Shown: positions 28,222 to 39,601 of the stretch, in pieces
Numbering within the stretch: the stretch's first letter is position 1
Layout of the letters: every line of letters begins with the position of its first letter
NCBI RefSeq assembly: GCF_003259185.1
Contig: NZ_QGMP01000001.1
Location: 372,001 to 436,000, forward strand
Reading direction: 5' to 3'
DNA: 64,000 nucleotides
Source of the DNA: Isoalcanivorax indicus
GTDB lineage: Bacteria > Pseudomonadota > Gammaproteobacteria > Pseudomonadales > Alcanivoracaceae
The notes under the pieces: generated by a model
Database searches by the model: none
Seen by the model: the letters and a program-made list of their open reading frames with translations, nothing else
Told to the model about the DNA's origin: nothing
Made by a program: the position numbers and the translations under genes

Positions 28222-29535
28222 TCAGAAACGGGATTGCCAGCCCAGGCTCAGTGCGGCGGTACGTGGCAGGGAACTGCCGTCGATCTCCACTTTTTCGAGG
28301 CCGATAAGCGCATCAAGTGTCAGGCGGTTGAACCAGGTCATGCCGACGCTGAGGCTCGACAGTCGGCTGCCGCGCTGGTTGGCGTGATAACCGCCGCGCA
28401 CCCCCGGCAGCCAGACATTCGGTAACTGATAGCCCGTCACCAGCGACAGCATCTGTTCGCGGTCACCGGTGGGCGTGTTGGCGTCGGTCAGGTCGTAGCT
28501 GAAGCCGGCCATGCCGCGCCCGTTGCTGAAGCTGTAGCTGCCATCGACGGTAGCCTGACTGGCCAGCACCCATTTCTCATTGGCAGCGATACGACCCTCC
28601 TGCACGAAATAGTCAGCGGTCAGGCAATTGGTCTGTTCCTGCGATCCGGCCTGCAGGGAGGCACAGCCGATGCCGACGGCGCCATAACGCAGTGACGGTT
28701 CATTGATGTTTTTCAGGGTCAGGCCGCCGCGCCAGTTGTCCTGTTGAAACGCCACGCCGACATCCAGGCCGAGGGTGGAGCTGGTGCGCTGGTTGGTGTC
28801 GTACTGGTCCGAAATGATATCGCCGATGTCGTCGTCGTCATCATTGGTGGCGGCGGCTTTCATGTTGACCACCTGCTTGCTCAGGGCGCCGTGGATCAGG
28901 TTGACACGCGCGCCGCCGGTGACCGACCGGTTGTCCTGGCGCCATAGCTCATCGGCCCAGCCCACGCTGACTTTCGTCAGGGCCGCCGATTTCAGGTACA
29001 GCGAGGTCCGGGTGCGCAGTTCCTGATTGATGGCGTCGTAAGTGACAGCGTCGTCGAGGATGCTGGCACGCACTTCCAGATCGGCTTCCACGGAGACGCT
29101 GAAGACGCCCGCCGCCGTTCTGAACGCAATGGGTGTCAGCGGTGCCTGCAGGCCGGTATTGACGCGCAGGTAGCCATCGCGCCCCAGAATTTCCACCAGT
29201 TCATTGGTTTCGTTGGCGAGTGCGATGCCCTCGGCCACGGTCAGGTTTTCGCGCTCCAGGTTGTCCAGTACGTCATCGGCACGATCCAGAAAATTGTCGA
29301 GCTTGCCGGCTTCATAGCCCAGACTGAAAGCACCCGCACGGCCCAGGCGGAGTGTGCTGTCTTCGCGGAGGACATGAAGGCCGTGCGCCGGGTTGCCGGA
29401 GAGGCTGTGCAGGTTCACGCCATGGCTGTTATGACCGTAGGTGACGTTTGGGCCTTTGCCGACAGTGCCCGGCAGCGCCAACGCAGAGGTCGACGCCGCC
29501 GCCACGCAAATGGCCACGATGGATCGTGTGAACAT
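28222..29535 (-). CDS. Outer-membrane protein, TraF-like beta-barrel
   Basis: The 437-residue protein starts with a classical signal peptide (cleavage after ALA in ALALPG). The mature part has alternating strands and a terminal Phe (GWQSRF), as expected for an outer-membrane barrel. The opening LHSLSGNPAHGL and LGRAGAFSLGYEAGKLD resemble the chromosomal TraF_2-like family often annotated as conjugal transfer TraF, but no conjugation genes are nearby. An acidic run (NDDDDDIGD) is in a predicted loop. ATG at 29535 is preceded by GGGGGT. It is followed 32 bp later by the SLH lipoprotein gene, which may be its partner. Confidence 0.7.
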   Translation of the reverse strand: MFTRSIVAICVAAASTSALALPGTVGKGPNVTYGHNSHGVNLHSLSGNPAHGLHVLREDSTLRLGRAGAFSLGYEAGKLDNFLDRADDVLDNLERENLTVAEGIALANETNELVEILGRDGYLRVNTGLQAPLTPIAFRTAAGVFSVSVEADLEVRASILDDAVTYDAINQELRTRTSLYLKSAALTKVSVGWADELWRQDNRSVTGGARVNLIHGALSKQVVNMKAAATNDDDDDIGDIISDQYDTNQRTSSTLGLDVGVAFQQDNWRGGLTLKNINEPSLRYGAVGIGCASLQAGSQEQTNCLTADYFVQEGRIAANEKWVLASQATVDGSYSFSNGRGMAGFSYDLTDANTPTGDREQMLSLVTGYQLPNVWLPGVRGGYHANQRGSRLSSLSVGMTWFNRLTLDALIGLEKVEIDGSSLPRTAALSLGWQSRF

Positions 29536-29669
29536 TGTTGATACCCCCAAAAGAGAACGGCTTCATGTTTTTATTGCAGCCAGTATAGGTGGCGCTTCGA
29601 TTGGCTCACAAGCTAATTCAGGTGTGTCCCCTGAACGAGGGACAGCAGCGGTGCGGGGCGTCTGTTGTT

Positions 29670-30197
29670 TCAGATCAGGTAGAGGGAGGTGCTCGCGAGC
29701 AAGGTGCCGATGGCGAGGGCGGCGAGGACATCGCTGGGATAGTGCAGCCCCAGGAAAACGCGCGACAGGGCGACGCTGATGGCGAACGGCACCAGCAGGA
29801 TCGCGAGCATCGGGTAATAGGCCAGGGCAACCAGTGTGAAGACCGTGGCGTGCAGGGTGTGCCCGGACGGAAAACTGAATTCATCCAGGGGGGCGACCCA
29901 GGCGTGAATGCGACCGTCGTGGGCGAAGGGGCGCGGGCGCCGTGTCCAGCGTTTCAGGGTCTTGTACATCACCAGTGCCACCAGGCCGGTGGCCAGCATA
30001 TGGGCGGCGGCCATCAGGCCATAAAAACCATCCACCATCACCATGGCGAACATCAGCGTGTACCAGAAGACGCCGTCGCCGAGTCGGCTGACGCTGGCAA
30101 AATAGTGGCGCAACAAATGTTTTTCGCACCAGCGGTTGGCGCGCAGACACCAGCCGATGTCGCGCAGCAGAATCACTTCACGGGATAGCGGTTGCAT
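29670..30197 (-). CDS. PAP2-family membrane phosphatase
   Basis: This 175-residue protein has the three PAP2 motifs: KRWTRRPRP (motif 1), FPSGHT (motif 2) and SRVFLGLHYPSD (motif 3), spread over about five membrane segments. Such enzymes dephosphorylate phosphatidic acid, undecaprenyl pyrophosphate or related lipids at the inner membrane. The start overlaps the end of the glycosyltransferase gene by 25 bp and has a strong GAGGAGG binding site, so the two are co-translated and may act on the same lipid. Confidence 0.9.
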   Translation of the reverse strand: MQPLSREVILLRDIGWCLRANRWCEKHLLRHYFASVSRLGDGVFWYTLMFAMVMVDGFYGLMAAAHMLATGLVALVMYKTLKRWTRRPRPFAHDGRIHAWVAPLDEFSFPSGHTLHATVFTLVALAYYPMLAILLVPFAISVALSRVFLGLHYPSDVLAALAIGTLLASTSLYLI

Positions 30198-31378
30198 GAG
30201 ACCTCCTCCTCGCGCGCAGTGGGAGCGGAAAGCCCGCCGAGCAGTGCATCGAATGCCGCAGCGACCTGGTCGGGGTGCAGGCGTTGCATGGCGGCGCTGG
30301 CGGCCTGACTCTGGTGCTGGCGTGTCGCGTCATCGGTGGCCAGGGCAATAGCTGCATCAATGAAACCGGTGTCGTCGTCCACGCAGGCACCGTGCAGGCC
30401 GCTGCGCAAATGTTCGCGCGCGGCGCCGTAGTTGAAGGCCACTGTGGGCACGCCGCTGGCCATGGCCTCCAGGGTCACGTTGCCGAAGGTTTCGCTGCGG
30501 CTCGGGAACAGGAACAGGTCGCCGCTGGCAATATGCCGTGGCAGCGCCTCGCCCTGTTGCAGGCCGCAGAACAGGAAGTCCGGGTTGGCCCGTTCCAGAG
30601 CTGTGCGTTGCGGGCCGTCGCCGATCCAGATGAAGCGGGCGTCGGGGCGGCGCTGCTGAAGGGCGCGAAAGGCGCGTATCGCCAGCCCCAGGTTTTTTTC
30701 GGCAGCCAGACGGCCCACGTAGATGACGGCCAGGTCGGTGTCGGTCAGTCCCCAGTTGGCGCGCAGGGCGCGATCACGCCAGCGTGGGCTGAAACGGACC
30801 GGGTCCACGGCACGCGCCAGATGCACCGGTCGCCGGAAGCCGCGCTGGGCAAGAGCGTCGCGCAGCTCCGCCGTGGGCACCAGCGTGGCGCCGGCGCGAT
30901 TGTGGAACCAGCGCATCCAGGCAAAGGCCAGGCCGGCGAGGGCGCCCAGCCCGTAGTCGCGCATGTATTCGTCGAAGCGAGTGTGCAGGCCAGTGGCCAC
31001 CGGGATGCCCAGTTGCAGGGCTGTGCTGACCGCCGACAGTCCCAGCGGACCTTCGGTGGCCACGTACAGGGCCGCCGGCCGGTCGACCCGCCATTGCTGG
31101 CGCAGGGTGCCAGCCGCGGGCAGGCCGAACTTGAGGCCCGGGTAGCGGGGCAGGGCCAGGCCGCGTACCAGCGTATCCTGCAGGCCGGGCTCATCCCGCA
31201 GGTCGGCGCGTTGCCCGTACGGGCGTAACGTTTCATGATCCTGTCGGGGGCGTACCAGGGATACGCGGTGGCCGCGTCGGGCCAGGCCCCGAGCCAGATT
31301 GCGAACCGTCAGGGCGACGCCGTTGATCTCCGGCGGGAAGGTTTCAGTCACGATGGCGTAGTGCTTGGATGTGTTCAT
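30173..31378 (-). CDS. GT4-family glycosyltransferase
   Basis: The 401-residue protein has a GT-B fold: N-terminal FPPEINGVALTVRNLARGLARRGH (acceptor domain), a central VIYVGRLAAEKNLGLAIRAF (start of the donor domain) and the nucleotide-sugar motif FPSRSETFGNVTLEAMASGVPTVAF with the conserved Glu pair. Close families include MgtA/PimB-like mannosyl- or glucosyltransferases acting on diacylglycerol or glucuronic acid lipids. I took the ATG at 31378. It overlaps the PAP2 gene downstream by 25 bp. A glycolipid pathway that begins by removing phosphate from phosphatidic acid would fit both genes, but that is inference. Confidence 0.88.
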   Translation of the reverse strand: MNTSKHYAIVTETFPPEINGVALTVRNLARGLARRGHRVSLVRPRQDHETLRPYGQRADLRDEPGLQDTLVRGLALPRYPGLKFGLPAAGTLRQQWRVDRPAALYVATEGPLGLSAVSTALQLGIPVATGLHTRFDEYMRDYGLGALAGLAFAWMRWFHNRAGATLVPTAELRDALAQRGFRRPVHLARAVDPVRFSPRWRDRALRANWGLTDTDLAVIYVGRLAAEKNLGLAIRAFRALQQRRPDARFIWIGDGPQRTALERANPDFLFCGLQQGEALPRHIASGDLFLFPSRSETFGNVTLEAMASGVPTVAFNYGAAREHLRSGLHGACVDDDTGFIDAAIALATDDATRQHQSQAASAAMQRLHPDQVAAAFDALLGGLSAPTAREEEVSCNRYPVK

Positions 31379-31511
31379 ACCGCCAAGGGTGCGTGCCGCC
31401 GATGACCGCTCTGTGTCAGCTTTGTGACAGTTCATTGACGAGGGGCTGCTGGCCGATACGCCCCCGCCGCCTTACCATGGCGCTCCCTGAGGTCCGTACA
31501 AGTCCGTTGCC

Positions 31512-32495
31512 ATGCCCGCTCACCTGCCCCCTGTCCTGTTCCTGATGGGTCCGACCTGCTCCGGCAAGACGGCGCTGGCGGTGGAGCTGGTGCGGCGTCA
31601 GCCGCAACTGGCCATCATCAACGTCGATTCCGCACTGGTCTACGAAGGGCTGGAGATCGGTGCTGCCCGCCCGGAGCCGGAGGTGCTGGCGATGGCGCCA
31701 CACCGCTTGCTCGGTTTTCGCGACCCGGCCATGCCCTATTCCGCGGCGGATTTTCGTGAGGATGCGCTGCGTGAAATCCGCGCGCTGCATGCCGAGGGTC
31801 GCATCCCGCTGCTGGTCGGCGGCACCATGTTGTACTTCCGTGCCCTGCTGCAAGGGCTGGCGGAGCTGCCCGCCGCAGACGCCGCCGTGCGCGCGCAACT
31901 GGATGCCCGGGCGGCAGCGGAAGGCTGGCCAGCCCTGCATGCCTGGCTGGCCCAGGTGGATCCGGAAGCGGCCGCCCGCCTGAAGCCGAATGACCAGCAA
32001 CGGGTGCAGCGGGCCCTTGAGGTCTACCTGCTCACCGGTGAGCCCTTGTCCGCGCATCATGCTCGCCAGCAGGGTCGGGAGGGAGGGGGCATTGGTGGCG
32101 GCCCGGCCTTCCCTTATAATGTGACGCAGTTCGCACTGATGCCGGGCGACCGGGCCCTGTTACACGCGCGTATCGAGGTGCGTTTCAGAACGATGCTGAA
32201 TCAGGGGCTGCTGGAGGAAGTGCGGCGGTTGCATGCGCGGGGCGACCTGCACCCCGGGCTCCCGGCCATTCGCGCGGTGGGGTACCGTCAGGTGTGGGGC
32301 TATCTGGACGGTGAGTACGATGAGGCGGAGATGGTTCGCCGGGCGATCGTGGCCACCCGGCAGCTGGCCAAGCGGCAGTTGACCTGGTTGCGTGGCTGGC
32401 CAGGGCTGATCCCGCTGGAGGCCTCGCATTCCCTTGAAAGCCTCAGCGAATCGGTGTTTAGTAGCCTCCAGGAACCTTTTTACCCTGATGCATGA
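31512..32495 (+). CDS. miaA: tRNA dimethylallyltransferase
   Basis: MiaA adds a dimethylallyl group to A37 of UNN-decoding tRNAs. The 327-residue sequence has the P-loop GPTCSGKT (13-20), [36 protein letters not shown] and [14 protein letters not shown], all MiaA hallmarks. It heads the miaA-hfq-hflX-hflK-hflC block. In most relatives mutL directly precedes it; here an 8-kb insertion separates the two. Confidence 0.97.
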   Translation: MPAHLPPVLFLMGPTCSGKTALAVELVRRQPQLAIINVDSALVYEGLEIGAARPEPEVLAMAPHRLLGFRDPAMPYSAADFREDALREIRALHAEGRIPLLVGGTMLYFRALLQGLAELPAADAAVRAQLDARAAAEGWPALHAWLAQVDPEAAARLKPNDQQRVQRALEVYLLTGEPLSAHHARQQGREGGGIGGGPAFPYNVTQFALMPGDRALLHARIEVRFRTMLNQGLLEEVRRLHARGDLHPGLPAIRAVGYRQVWGYLDGEYDEAEMVRRAIVATRQLAKRQLTWLRGWPGLIPLEASHSLESLSESVFSSLQEPFYPDA

Positions 32496-32732
32496 CGAAA
32501 CAGGCGTGGCGCCCGGCTTGGGGCCACGAAGAAGGCTGCTGCGGCGATGGGGTGCGCGCCGAGGAGGGGGGCTTGAAAATCCGCCTTGAGGACGCATTAC
32601 AGAGAGCCGTGACAGGTCCGGGCCTTGCCCGGTTATTGCGCTGATTGCCCCGGGGACGATGCGCTGGCGGTTTGCTGGCGACATGTTCTTGTAGGGCGTT
32701 ACTTTTTACCCAGGACGTCAAGGAGAACCACC

Positions 32733-33011
32733 ATGTCGAAAGGGCACTCGCTACAAGACCCTTTTCTGAATGCACTGAGAAAGGAACGGATTCCCGTTTC
32801 CATCTTTCTGGTCAATGGCATCAAGCTTCAGGGTCAGATCGAATCGTTCGACCAGTATGTCGTGCTGCTGAAGAATGCGGTCAGCCAGATGGTTTACAAG
32901 CACGCGATATCCACCGTTGTGCCGGCACGCAACCCTCGTGCGGCGGGCCCGGCAGGCGGTAACCCGGCCATGGGTCAGCCCAATGGCGACAGTTTCCCGG
33001 GTAATGCCTGA
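32733..33011 (+). CDS. hfq: RNA chaperone Hfq
   Basis: Hfq forms a hexamer that pairs small RNAs with target mRNAs. The 92-residue product begins [19 protein letters not shown] and carries Sm1 ([20 protein letters not shown]) and Sm2 ([12 protein letters not shown]) in full; a flexible Gly/Asn/Pro-rich tail follows. AAGGAGAACCACC precedes the ATG at 32733. The 237 bp between miaA and hfq contain no gene and probably hold an hfq promoter. A strong terminator follows the gene. Confidence 0.98.
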   Translation: MSKGHSLQDPFLNALRKERIPVSIFLVNGIKLQGQIESFDQYVVLLKNAVSQMVYKHAISTVVPARNPRAAGPAGGNPAMGQPNGDSFPGNA

Positions 33012-33022
33012 CGTCGAACTGG

Positions 33023-33057
33023 CCATCCCGGCAGCGTTTTGCTGCCGGGATGGTGTT
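33023..33057 (+). terminator. Intrinsic terminator after hfq
   Basis: CCATCCCGGCAGC and GCTGCCGGGATGG pair perfectly over 13 bp around the loop GTTTT, and TGTTTT follows. It separates hfq from hflX, so hflX needs read-through or its own promoter. Confidence 0.85.
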
Positions 33058-33115
33058 TTCGCCCGCCTTGCCGGTTGACGCCTCACGCAGACCCCCCCAT
33101 TACAACCGGTATTTC

Positions 33116-34483
33116 ATGGAATTTTTCGAACGCCCCGATAATGCTGATGGTCCCGTAGAGCGGGCCGTACTCGTGCACCTCGAACTTCCTGATGCCGCTG
33201 GCCAGGAGGATCTGGACGAGTTCCATCATCTGGTGGTGTCCAGTGGCGTCACGCCGGTGGCAGAAGTGACCGGTCGGCGCGATCGGCCGGAGCCGGCGAC
33301 CTATGTGGGCGCAGGCAAGGTCGAAGAGATCGCGGCGACAGTGCTGGAACACGAGGCGGACGTGGTGCTGTTCAACCACGCCCTGAGCCCGGCTCAGGAG
33401 CGCAATCTCGAGCGCGCCCTGAAGTGCCGGGTGCTGGATCGCACTGGCCTGATTCTGGATATCTTTGCCCAGCGCGCCCGCACCCATGAGGGTCGCCTGC
33501 AGGTGGAGCTGGCGCAGCTGCGTCATCTGTCCACCCGGCTGGTGCGTGGCTGGACTCACCTGGAACGGCAGAAGGGCGGTATCGGTCTGCGTGGCCCGGG
33601 CGAAACCCAGCTGGAAACCGACCGGCGTCTGGTGCGCGAGCGCATCCGCGCCATCGAGAGTCGTCTGCTCAAGGTGCGCAGCCAGCGTGCTCAGGGGCGC
33701 CGTGCCCGCGAGCGTGCCGAAACACCGCTGATTTCGCTGGTGGGCTACACCAATGCCGGCAAGTCGACCCTTTTCAATGTCCTCACGCAGGCCGAGGTAT
33801 ACGTGGCGGACAAGTTGTTCGCCACGCTGGATCCGACCTTGCGTCGGGTGCGGGTGCCGGGGGTCGGGCCGGCGATTCTGGCCGACACGGTGGGCTTCAT
33901 CCGGCACCTGCCGCACCGGCTGGTGGATGCGTTTCGTGCTACGCTGGAGGAAACGCTGGGGGCCAGTCTGTTGCTGCATGTTACGGACAGTGCGGCTGAG
34001 GAGCGCGACCGCAACGTGGCCGCGGTGGACGAAGTGCTGGCAGAAATCAGTGCCGATGAGTTGCCTGTCCTGCACGTCTACAACAAGACGGATCTGGCGG
34101 GTGAGGCGCCGCGCATCGAGCGTGACGAGCAGGGCCGCCCCTGGCGGGTCTGGGTGTCGGCGCGCACCGGCGCGGGTCTGGATCTGCTTTACGAGGCCAT
34201 GGCAGAACGCCTGGCGACGGGTTGGGTGGACCGCTGGGTGCGGCTGCCTGCAGATGCCGGGCGCTTGCGGGCACGTCTGCATGAGGCTGGCGAAGTGCTG
34301 TCCGAAGACACGGATACCCAGGGTGGTATGTTGTTGCGGGTGCGGGTCAACCGCATTCATTTTGAACGACTTTTGCGTGGCGAGGGCCTCTGCGAGGCTG
34401 ATGTGGCCGTCGCCGCGCCGGTTGCAGGGGACGATGCCCCTTCCTACAATCCTTCCCGCCCGCGCGCAACGGGACGAGACTGA
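33116..34483 (+). CDS. hflX: Ribosome-associated GTPase HflX
   Basis: HflX is a heat-shock-linked GTPase that splits stalled 70S ribosomes. The 455-residue protein has the N-terminal HflX domain with the signature YVGAGKVEEIA and the coiled-coil region containing KGGIGLRGPGETQLETDRR. The GTPase domain follows with G1 GYTNAGKSTLFN, G3 DTVGFIRHLP and G4 NKTD. The start MEFFERP at 33116 lies 63 bp after the hfq terminator. hflK begins 11 bp downstream. Confidence 0.96.
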   Translation: MEFFERPDNADGPVERAVLVHLELPDAAGQEDLDEFHHLVVSSGVTPVAEVTGRRDRPEPATYVGAGKVEEIAATVLEHEADVVLFNHALSPAQERNLERALKCRVLDRTGLILDIFAQRARTHEGRLQVELAQLRHLSTRLVRGWTHLERQKGGIGLRGPGETQLETDRRLVRERIRAIESRLLKVRSQRAQGRRARERAETPLISLVGYTNAGKSTLFNVLTQAEVYVADKLFATLDPTLRRVRVPGVGPAILADTVGFIRHLPHRLVDAFRATLEETLGASLLLHVTDSAAEERDRNVAAVDEVLAEISADELPVLHVYNKTDLAGEAPRIERDEQGRPWRVWVSARTGAGLDLLYEAMAERLATGWVDRWVRLPADAGRLRARLHEAGEVLSEDTDTQGGMLLRVRVNRIHFERLLRGEGLCEADVAVAAPVAGDDAPSYNPSRPRATGRD

Positions 34484-34494
34484 CGGAGATTTCG

Positions 34495-35682
34495 ATGGCC
34501 TGGAACGAACCCGGCGGACAAAAGCCCCGCGACCCCTGGGGGGGCGGCGGTGGTGGCAACAAGAATGATCAGGGACCCCCTGATCTGGACGAGGTAATCC
34601 GCAACCTCAAGGACAAGTTGGGTGGCGCCTTTGGTGGCAAGGGCGGCAACAACAGTGGCGGTGGTGGCAGCAGCGCCCCGTCTGGTGGCATCGTGGCGAT
34701 CGTGATCGCGGTGCTGATCTTCGTGTACGGCTTCTGGGCCTTTTTCCAGGTGGACTCCGCCGAGCAGGGTGTGGTGCTGCGCTTCGGCGAGCTGCATCGC
34801 ATCGTGGATCCGGGTCTGAACTGGCATCTGCCGCCGTTCGAGGAGTACAGCAAGGTCAATGTGACTCAGGTGAACAGCCACCGCATCAGCGAGGAAATGC
34901 TCAGCGGGGACACCAATATCGTCAGTGTGACGCTGGATGTGCAGTATCGCGTGCTGGACCCGGCCGCCTATCTGTTGAAGGTGTCCAACTCCGAGCGTGT
35001 GCTGCGCAATGCGACCGAGAGTGCGCTGCGCCACGTGGTGGGTAGCAAGACCATCAACGCGGTACTCAGTTCAGAGCGGGAGGCGCTGCGTTCGGAAGTG
35101 CAGCTGCGTTTGCAGGAGTATCTGGATACTTACTCCACCGGTCTGCTGGTGTCCGCCGTGGTGCTGGACAGTACTCAGGCGCCTGCCGCTGTACGCGATG
35201 CGTTCCAGGACGTGACGCGTGCCCGAGAGGACGAGGATCGTTTCCAGAAAGAAGCCGAGGCGTATGCCAACGCCGTGATCCCGGAAGCGCGCGGCCGCGC
35301 CCAGCGCCTGCGTGAAGAAGCCGAGGCCTATCGGGCCGAGGTGGAGGCCAGGGCGACCGGTGAGGCCAGTCGCTTCAGTGCGTTGCTGACCGAGTACCGT
35401 CAGGCACCGGAGGTGACCCGCGAGCGTCTCTATATCGAGACCCTGCAGGAAGTGATCGGCCGCAGCAGCAAGGTGCTGGTGGACGTGCAGGGTGGCGACA
35501 GCCTGATCTACCTGCCACTCGACCAGATCATGAAGCAACACCGCGAGCGTGATGCCTCGCCGGACACCAGCAGTGACCGCAGCAGCGGCAACCGCGACAG
35601 CGGAAGCAGTGGCAGCGGCAGTGCGTCCGGCGCTAACCAGCAGCCACGCAGTCTCTATGGCCGCACCAGGGAGGTACGCTGA
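34495..35682 (+). CDS. hflK: FtsH-modulating membrane protein HflK
   Basis: HflK (395 residues) with HflC forms a large periplasmic SPFH cage around the FtsH protease. A cytoplasmic Gly/Asn-rich N-terminus (PWGGGGGGNKNDQG, HflK_N) is followed by one transmembrane helix (about 63-82) and an SPFH/band-7 domain beginning QVDSAEQGVVLRFGE. A Ser/Gly-rich low-complexity tail ends the protein. The stop shares one base with the hflC start (TGATG). Confidence 0.96.
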   Translation: MAWNEPGGQKPRDPWGGGGGGNKNDQGPPDLDEVIRNLKDKLGGAFGGKGGNNSGGGGSSAPSGGIVAIVIAVLIFVYGFWAFFQVDSAEQGVVLRFGELHRIVDPGLNWHLPPFEEYSKVNVTQVNSHRISEEMLSGDTNIVSVTLDVQYRVLDPAAYLLKVSNSERVLRNATESALRHVVGSKTINAVLSSEREALRSEVQLRLQEYLDTYSTGLLVSAVVLDSTQAPAAVRDAFQDVTRAREDEDRFQKEAEAYANAVIPEARGRAQRLREEAEAYRAEVEARATGEASRFSALLTEYRQAPEVTRERLYIETLQEVIGRSSKVLVDVQGGDSLIYLPLDQIMKQHRERDASPDTSSDRSSGNRDSGSSGSGSASGANQQPRSLYGRTREVR

Positions 35683-36734
35683 TGTCCCCGAGAAGCCTGA
35701 TGGGTCTGGTAGCCGCCCTGTTCCTGGTCATCGTGGCGCTGGATTCCTATTTCATCGTCAATGAAACCGAGCGCGCGGTACTCAAGCGATTCCAGGAGAT
35801 TGTGCGCACCGATATTCAGCCCGGTATTCACGGCAAGATGCCGTTTATCGACCAGGTGCTGAAGGTCGATGGTCGTGCGACCGCCTATGAGTTGCCCGCG
35901 CAGTCCTACCTGACCTCCGAGCGCAAGCTGATGGATGTCAGTTCCTTCGTGATCTGGCGAGTGGATGATGTCCAGAAGTACGTCACGGTGATCGGCGGTG
36001 GGGGAGCCAATAACTCCGAGCGCATGCGCGAAATTGCCCAGCAGCGTCTGAATGCGCGGGTGGCCGAGCGGCTGCGTAATGCGGTGGCCCAGCGCACGGT
36101 GCAGCAGGTGGTGGCGGGCCGTCGGGAAGTTATTGTCGACCCGGACAGCCTGGTGGAAGGTAACGGTGGCGCCGGGCCCCGTGAAGTCGGGTTTGGTGAC
36201 GGCACCGGTGAGGGTGACGAGCCACTGGAAACCATCAGCGCCGAAGAAGCATCACGGCTCGATCCGCAGCAGGATGCGCGTGAGCAGCTGATGGTGGCCG
36301 TGCTGGCCGAGGTCAAGGGTGATGCGCTGGAGGATTTCGGTATCGATGTTGTGGATATCCGCCTCAAGCAGGTCGACTGGCCGGATGAGGTGCGCGAGCG
36401 GGTGTTCGAGCGGATGCGGGCCGAACGGGCCCGGGATGCTGCCCGGCACCGTTCCGAGGGTCGCGAGGCCGCGGAAATCATCCGCGCCCAGGCTGACCGG
36501 CAGCGCACCGTGCTGCTGGCGGATGCCTTCCGTGATGCCGAGCGCACCCGGGGTGAGGGGGATGCCACGGCCGCGCGGATCTACGCGGATGCCTACAACC
36601 GTGATCGCGAGTTCTACAGCTTCTACCGCAGCCTGCAGGCTTACCGGGAGACCTTCCGCGATAGCGGTGACGTGATGGTGCTGGAGCCGGATGGCGACTT
36701 CTTCCGCTACCTGAAGAGTTCCTCCGGCAACTGA
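35682..36734 (+). CDS. hflC: FtsH-modulating membrane protein HflC
   Basis: HflC (350 residues) is the HflK partner. One N-terminal transmembrane helix (about 4-22) leads to the SPFH domain, with FIVNETERAVLKRFQEI and the conserved IDVVDIRLKQVDWP. An insertion of about 40 residues rich in Gly and acidic residues (about 153-193, GNGGAGPREVGFGDGTGEGD) makes the protein longer than the compact HflC of Pseudomonas. Translation is coupled to hflK, and a strong terminator follows. Confidence 0.96.
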   Translation: MSPRSLMGLVAALFLVIVALDSYFIVNETERAVLKRFQEIVRTDIQPGIHGKMPFIDQVLKVDGRATAYELPAQSYLTSERKLMDVSSFVIWRVDDVQKYVTVIGGGGANNSERMREIAQQRLNARVAERLRNAVAQRTVQQVVAGRREVIVDPDSLVEGNGGAGPREVGFGDGTGEGDEPLETISAEEASRLDPQQDAREQLMVAVLAEVKGDALEDFGIDVVDIRLKQVDWPDEVRERVFERMRAERARDAARHRSEGREAAEIIRAQADRQRTVLLADAFRDAERTRGEGDATAARIYADAYNRDREFYSFYRSLQAYRETFRDSGDVMVLEPDGDFFRYLKSSSGN

Positions 36735-36815
36735 CGGGCACGGGCGGGCGGCAATTATGCCGTCCGAAGCGGCCCGGGATGAGTGCCTGGGCCGCGCCAA
36801 AGTGCTACCATGCGC

Positions 36816-36844
36816 AACGCCGAGCCATAATGGCTCGGCGTTTT
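36816..36844 (+). terminator. Intrinsic terminator after hflC
   Basis: AACGCCGAGCCA and TGGCTCGGCGTT pair over 12 bp around the loop TAA, running into TTTT. It closes the hflX-hflK-hflC transcript 31 bp before the DUF2065 gene. Confidence 0.88.
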
Positions 36845-36875
36845 GCTGTCTGGGTTTCCGCCAGGGCGGGCTGTG

Positions 36876-37067
36876 ATGGACTGGTCTTTGCTGTTCAAGG
36901 CGCTGTGTCTGGTGCTGGTGATCGAGGGAATGCTCCTGTTCGCCGCCCCGTCGCGCCTGCGCGAGGCCGCACAGCTGCTGGCCCGGCTGGATGACCGCAC
37001 GCTGCGACTGATCGGCCTGGTGGCCATGCTCGCTGGCGCCGCCCTGATCAGTCTGTTCCGGATATAG
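36876..37067 (+). CDS. Small membrane protein, DUF2065 family
   Basis: This 63-residue protein has two hydrophobic helices (about 5-21 and 42-60) joined by a basic/acidic connector containing SRLREAAQLLARLDDRTLRLIG, the DUF2065 pattern. It lies between hflC and hisZ as in Pseudomonas and other gammaproteobacteria; the function is unknown. ATG at 36876. Only 31 bp separate it from the preceding terminator, leaving little space for a promoter. Confidence 0.85.
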   Translation: MDWSLLFKALCLVLVIEGMLLFAAPSRLREAAQLLARLDDRTLRLIGLVAMLAGAALISLFRI

Positions 37068-37070
37068 GTA

Positions 37071-39562
<2,492 letters not shown>

Positions 39563-39572
39563 CCTCACCTGG

Positions 39573-39601
39573 CCGTCACGGGCTCTTGCCGCCCGTGACG
39601 G
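39573..39601 (+). terminator. Hairpin after purA
   Basis: CCGTCACGGGC and GCCCGTGACGG form an 11-bp perfect stem with loop TCTTGCC, 10 bp after the purA stop. There is no U-tract, so intrinsic strength is uncertain. Confidence 0.55.

Noticed and set aside
28222-29535. Conjugation system suggested by the TraF-like label
   Set aside because: No relaxase, coupling protein, pilin or mating-pair genes are in the window; chromosomal TraF_2-like barrels are common outside conjugation loci.
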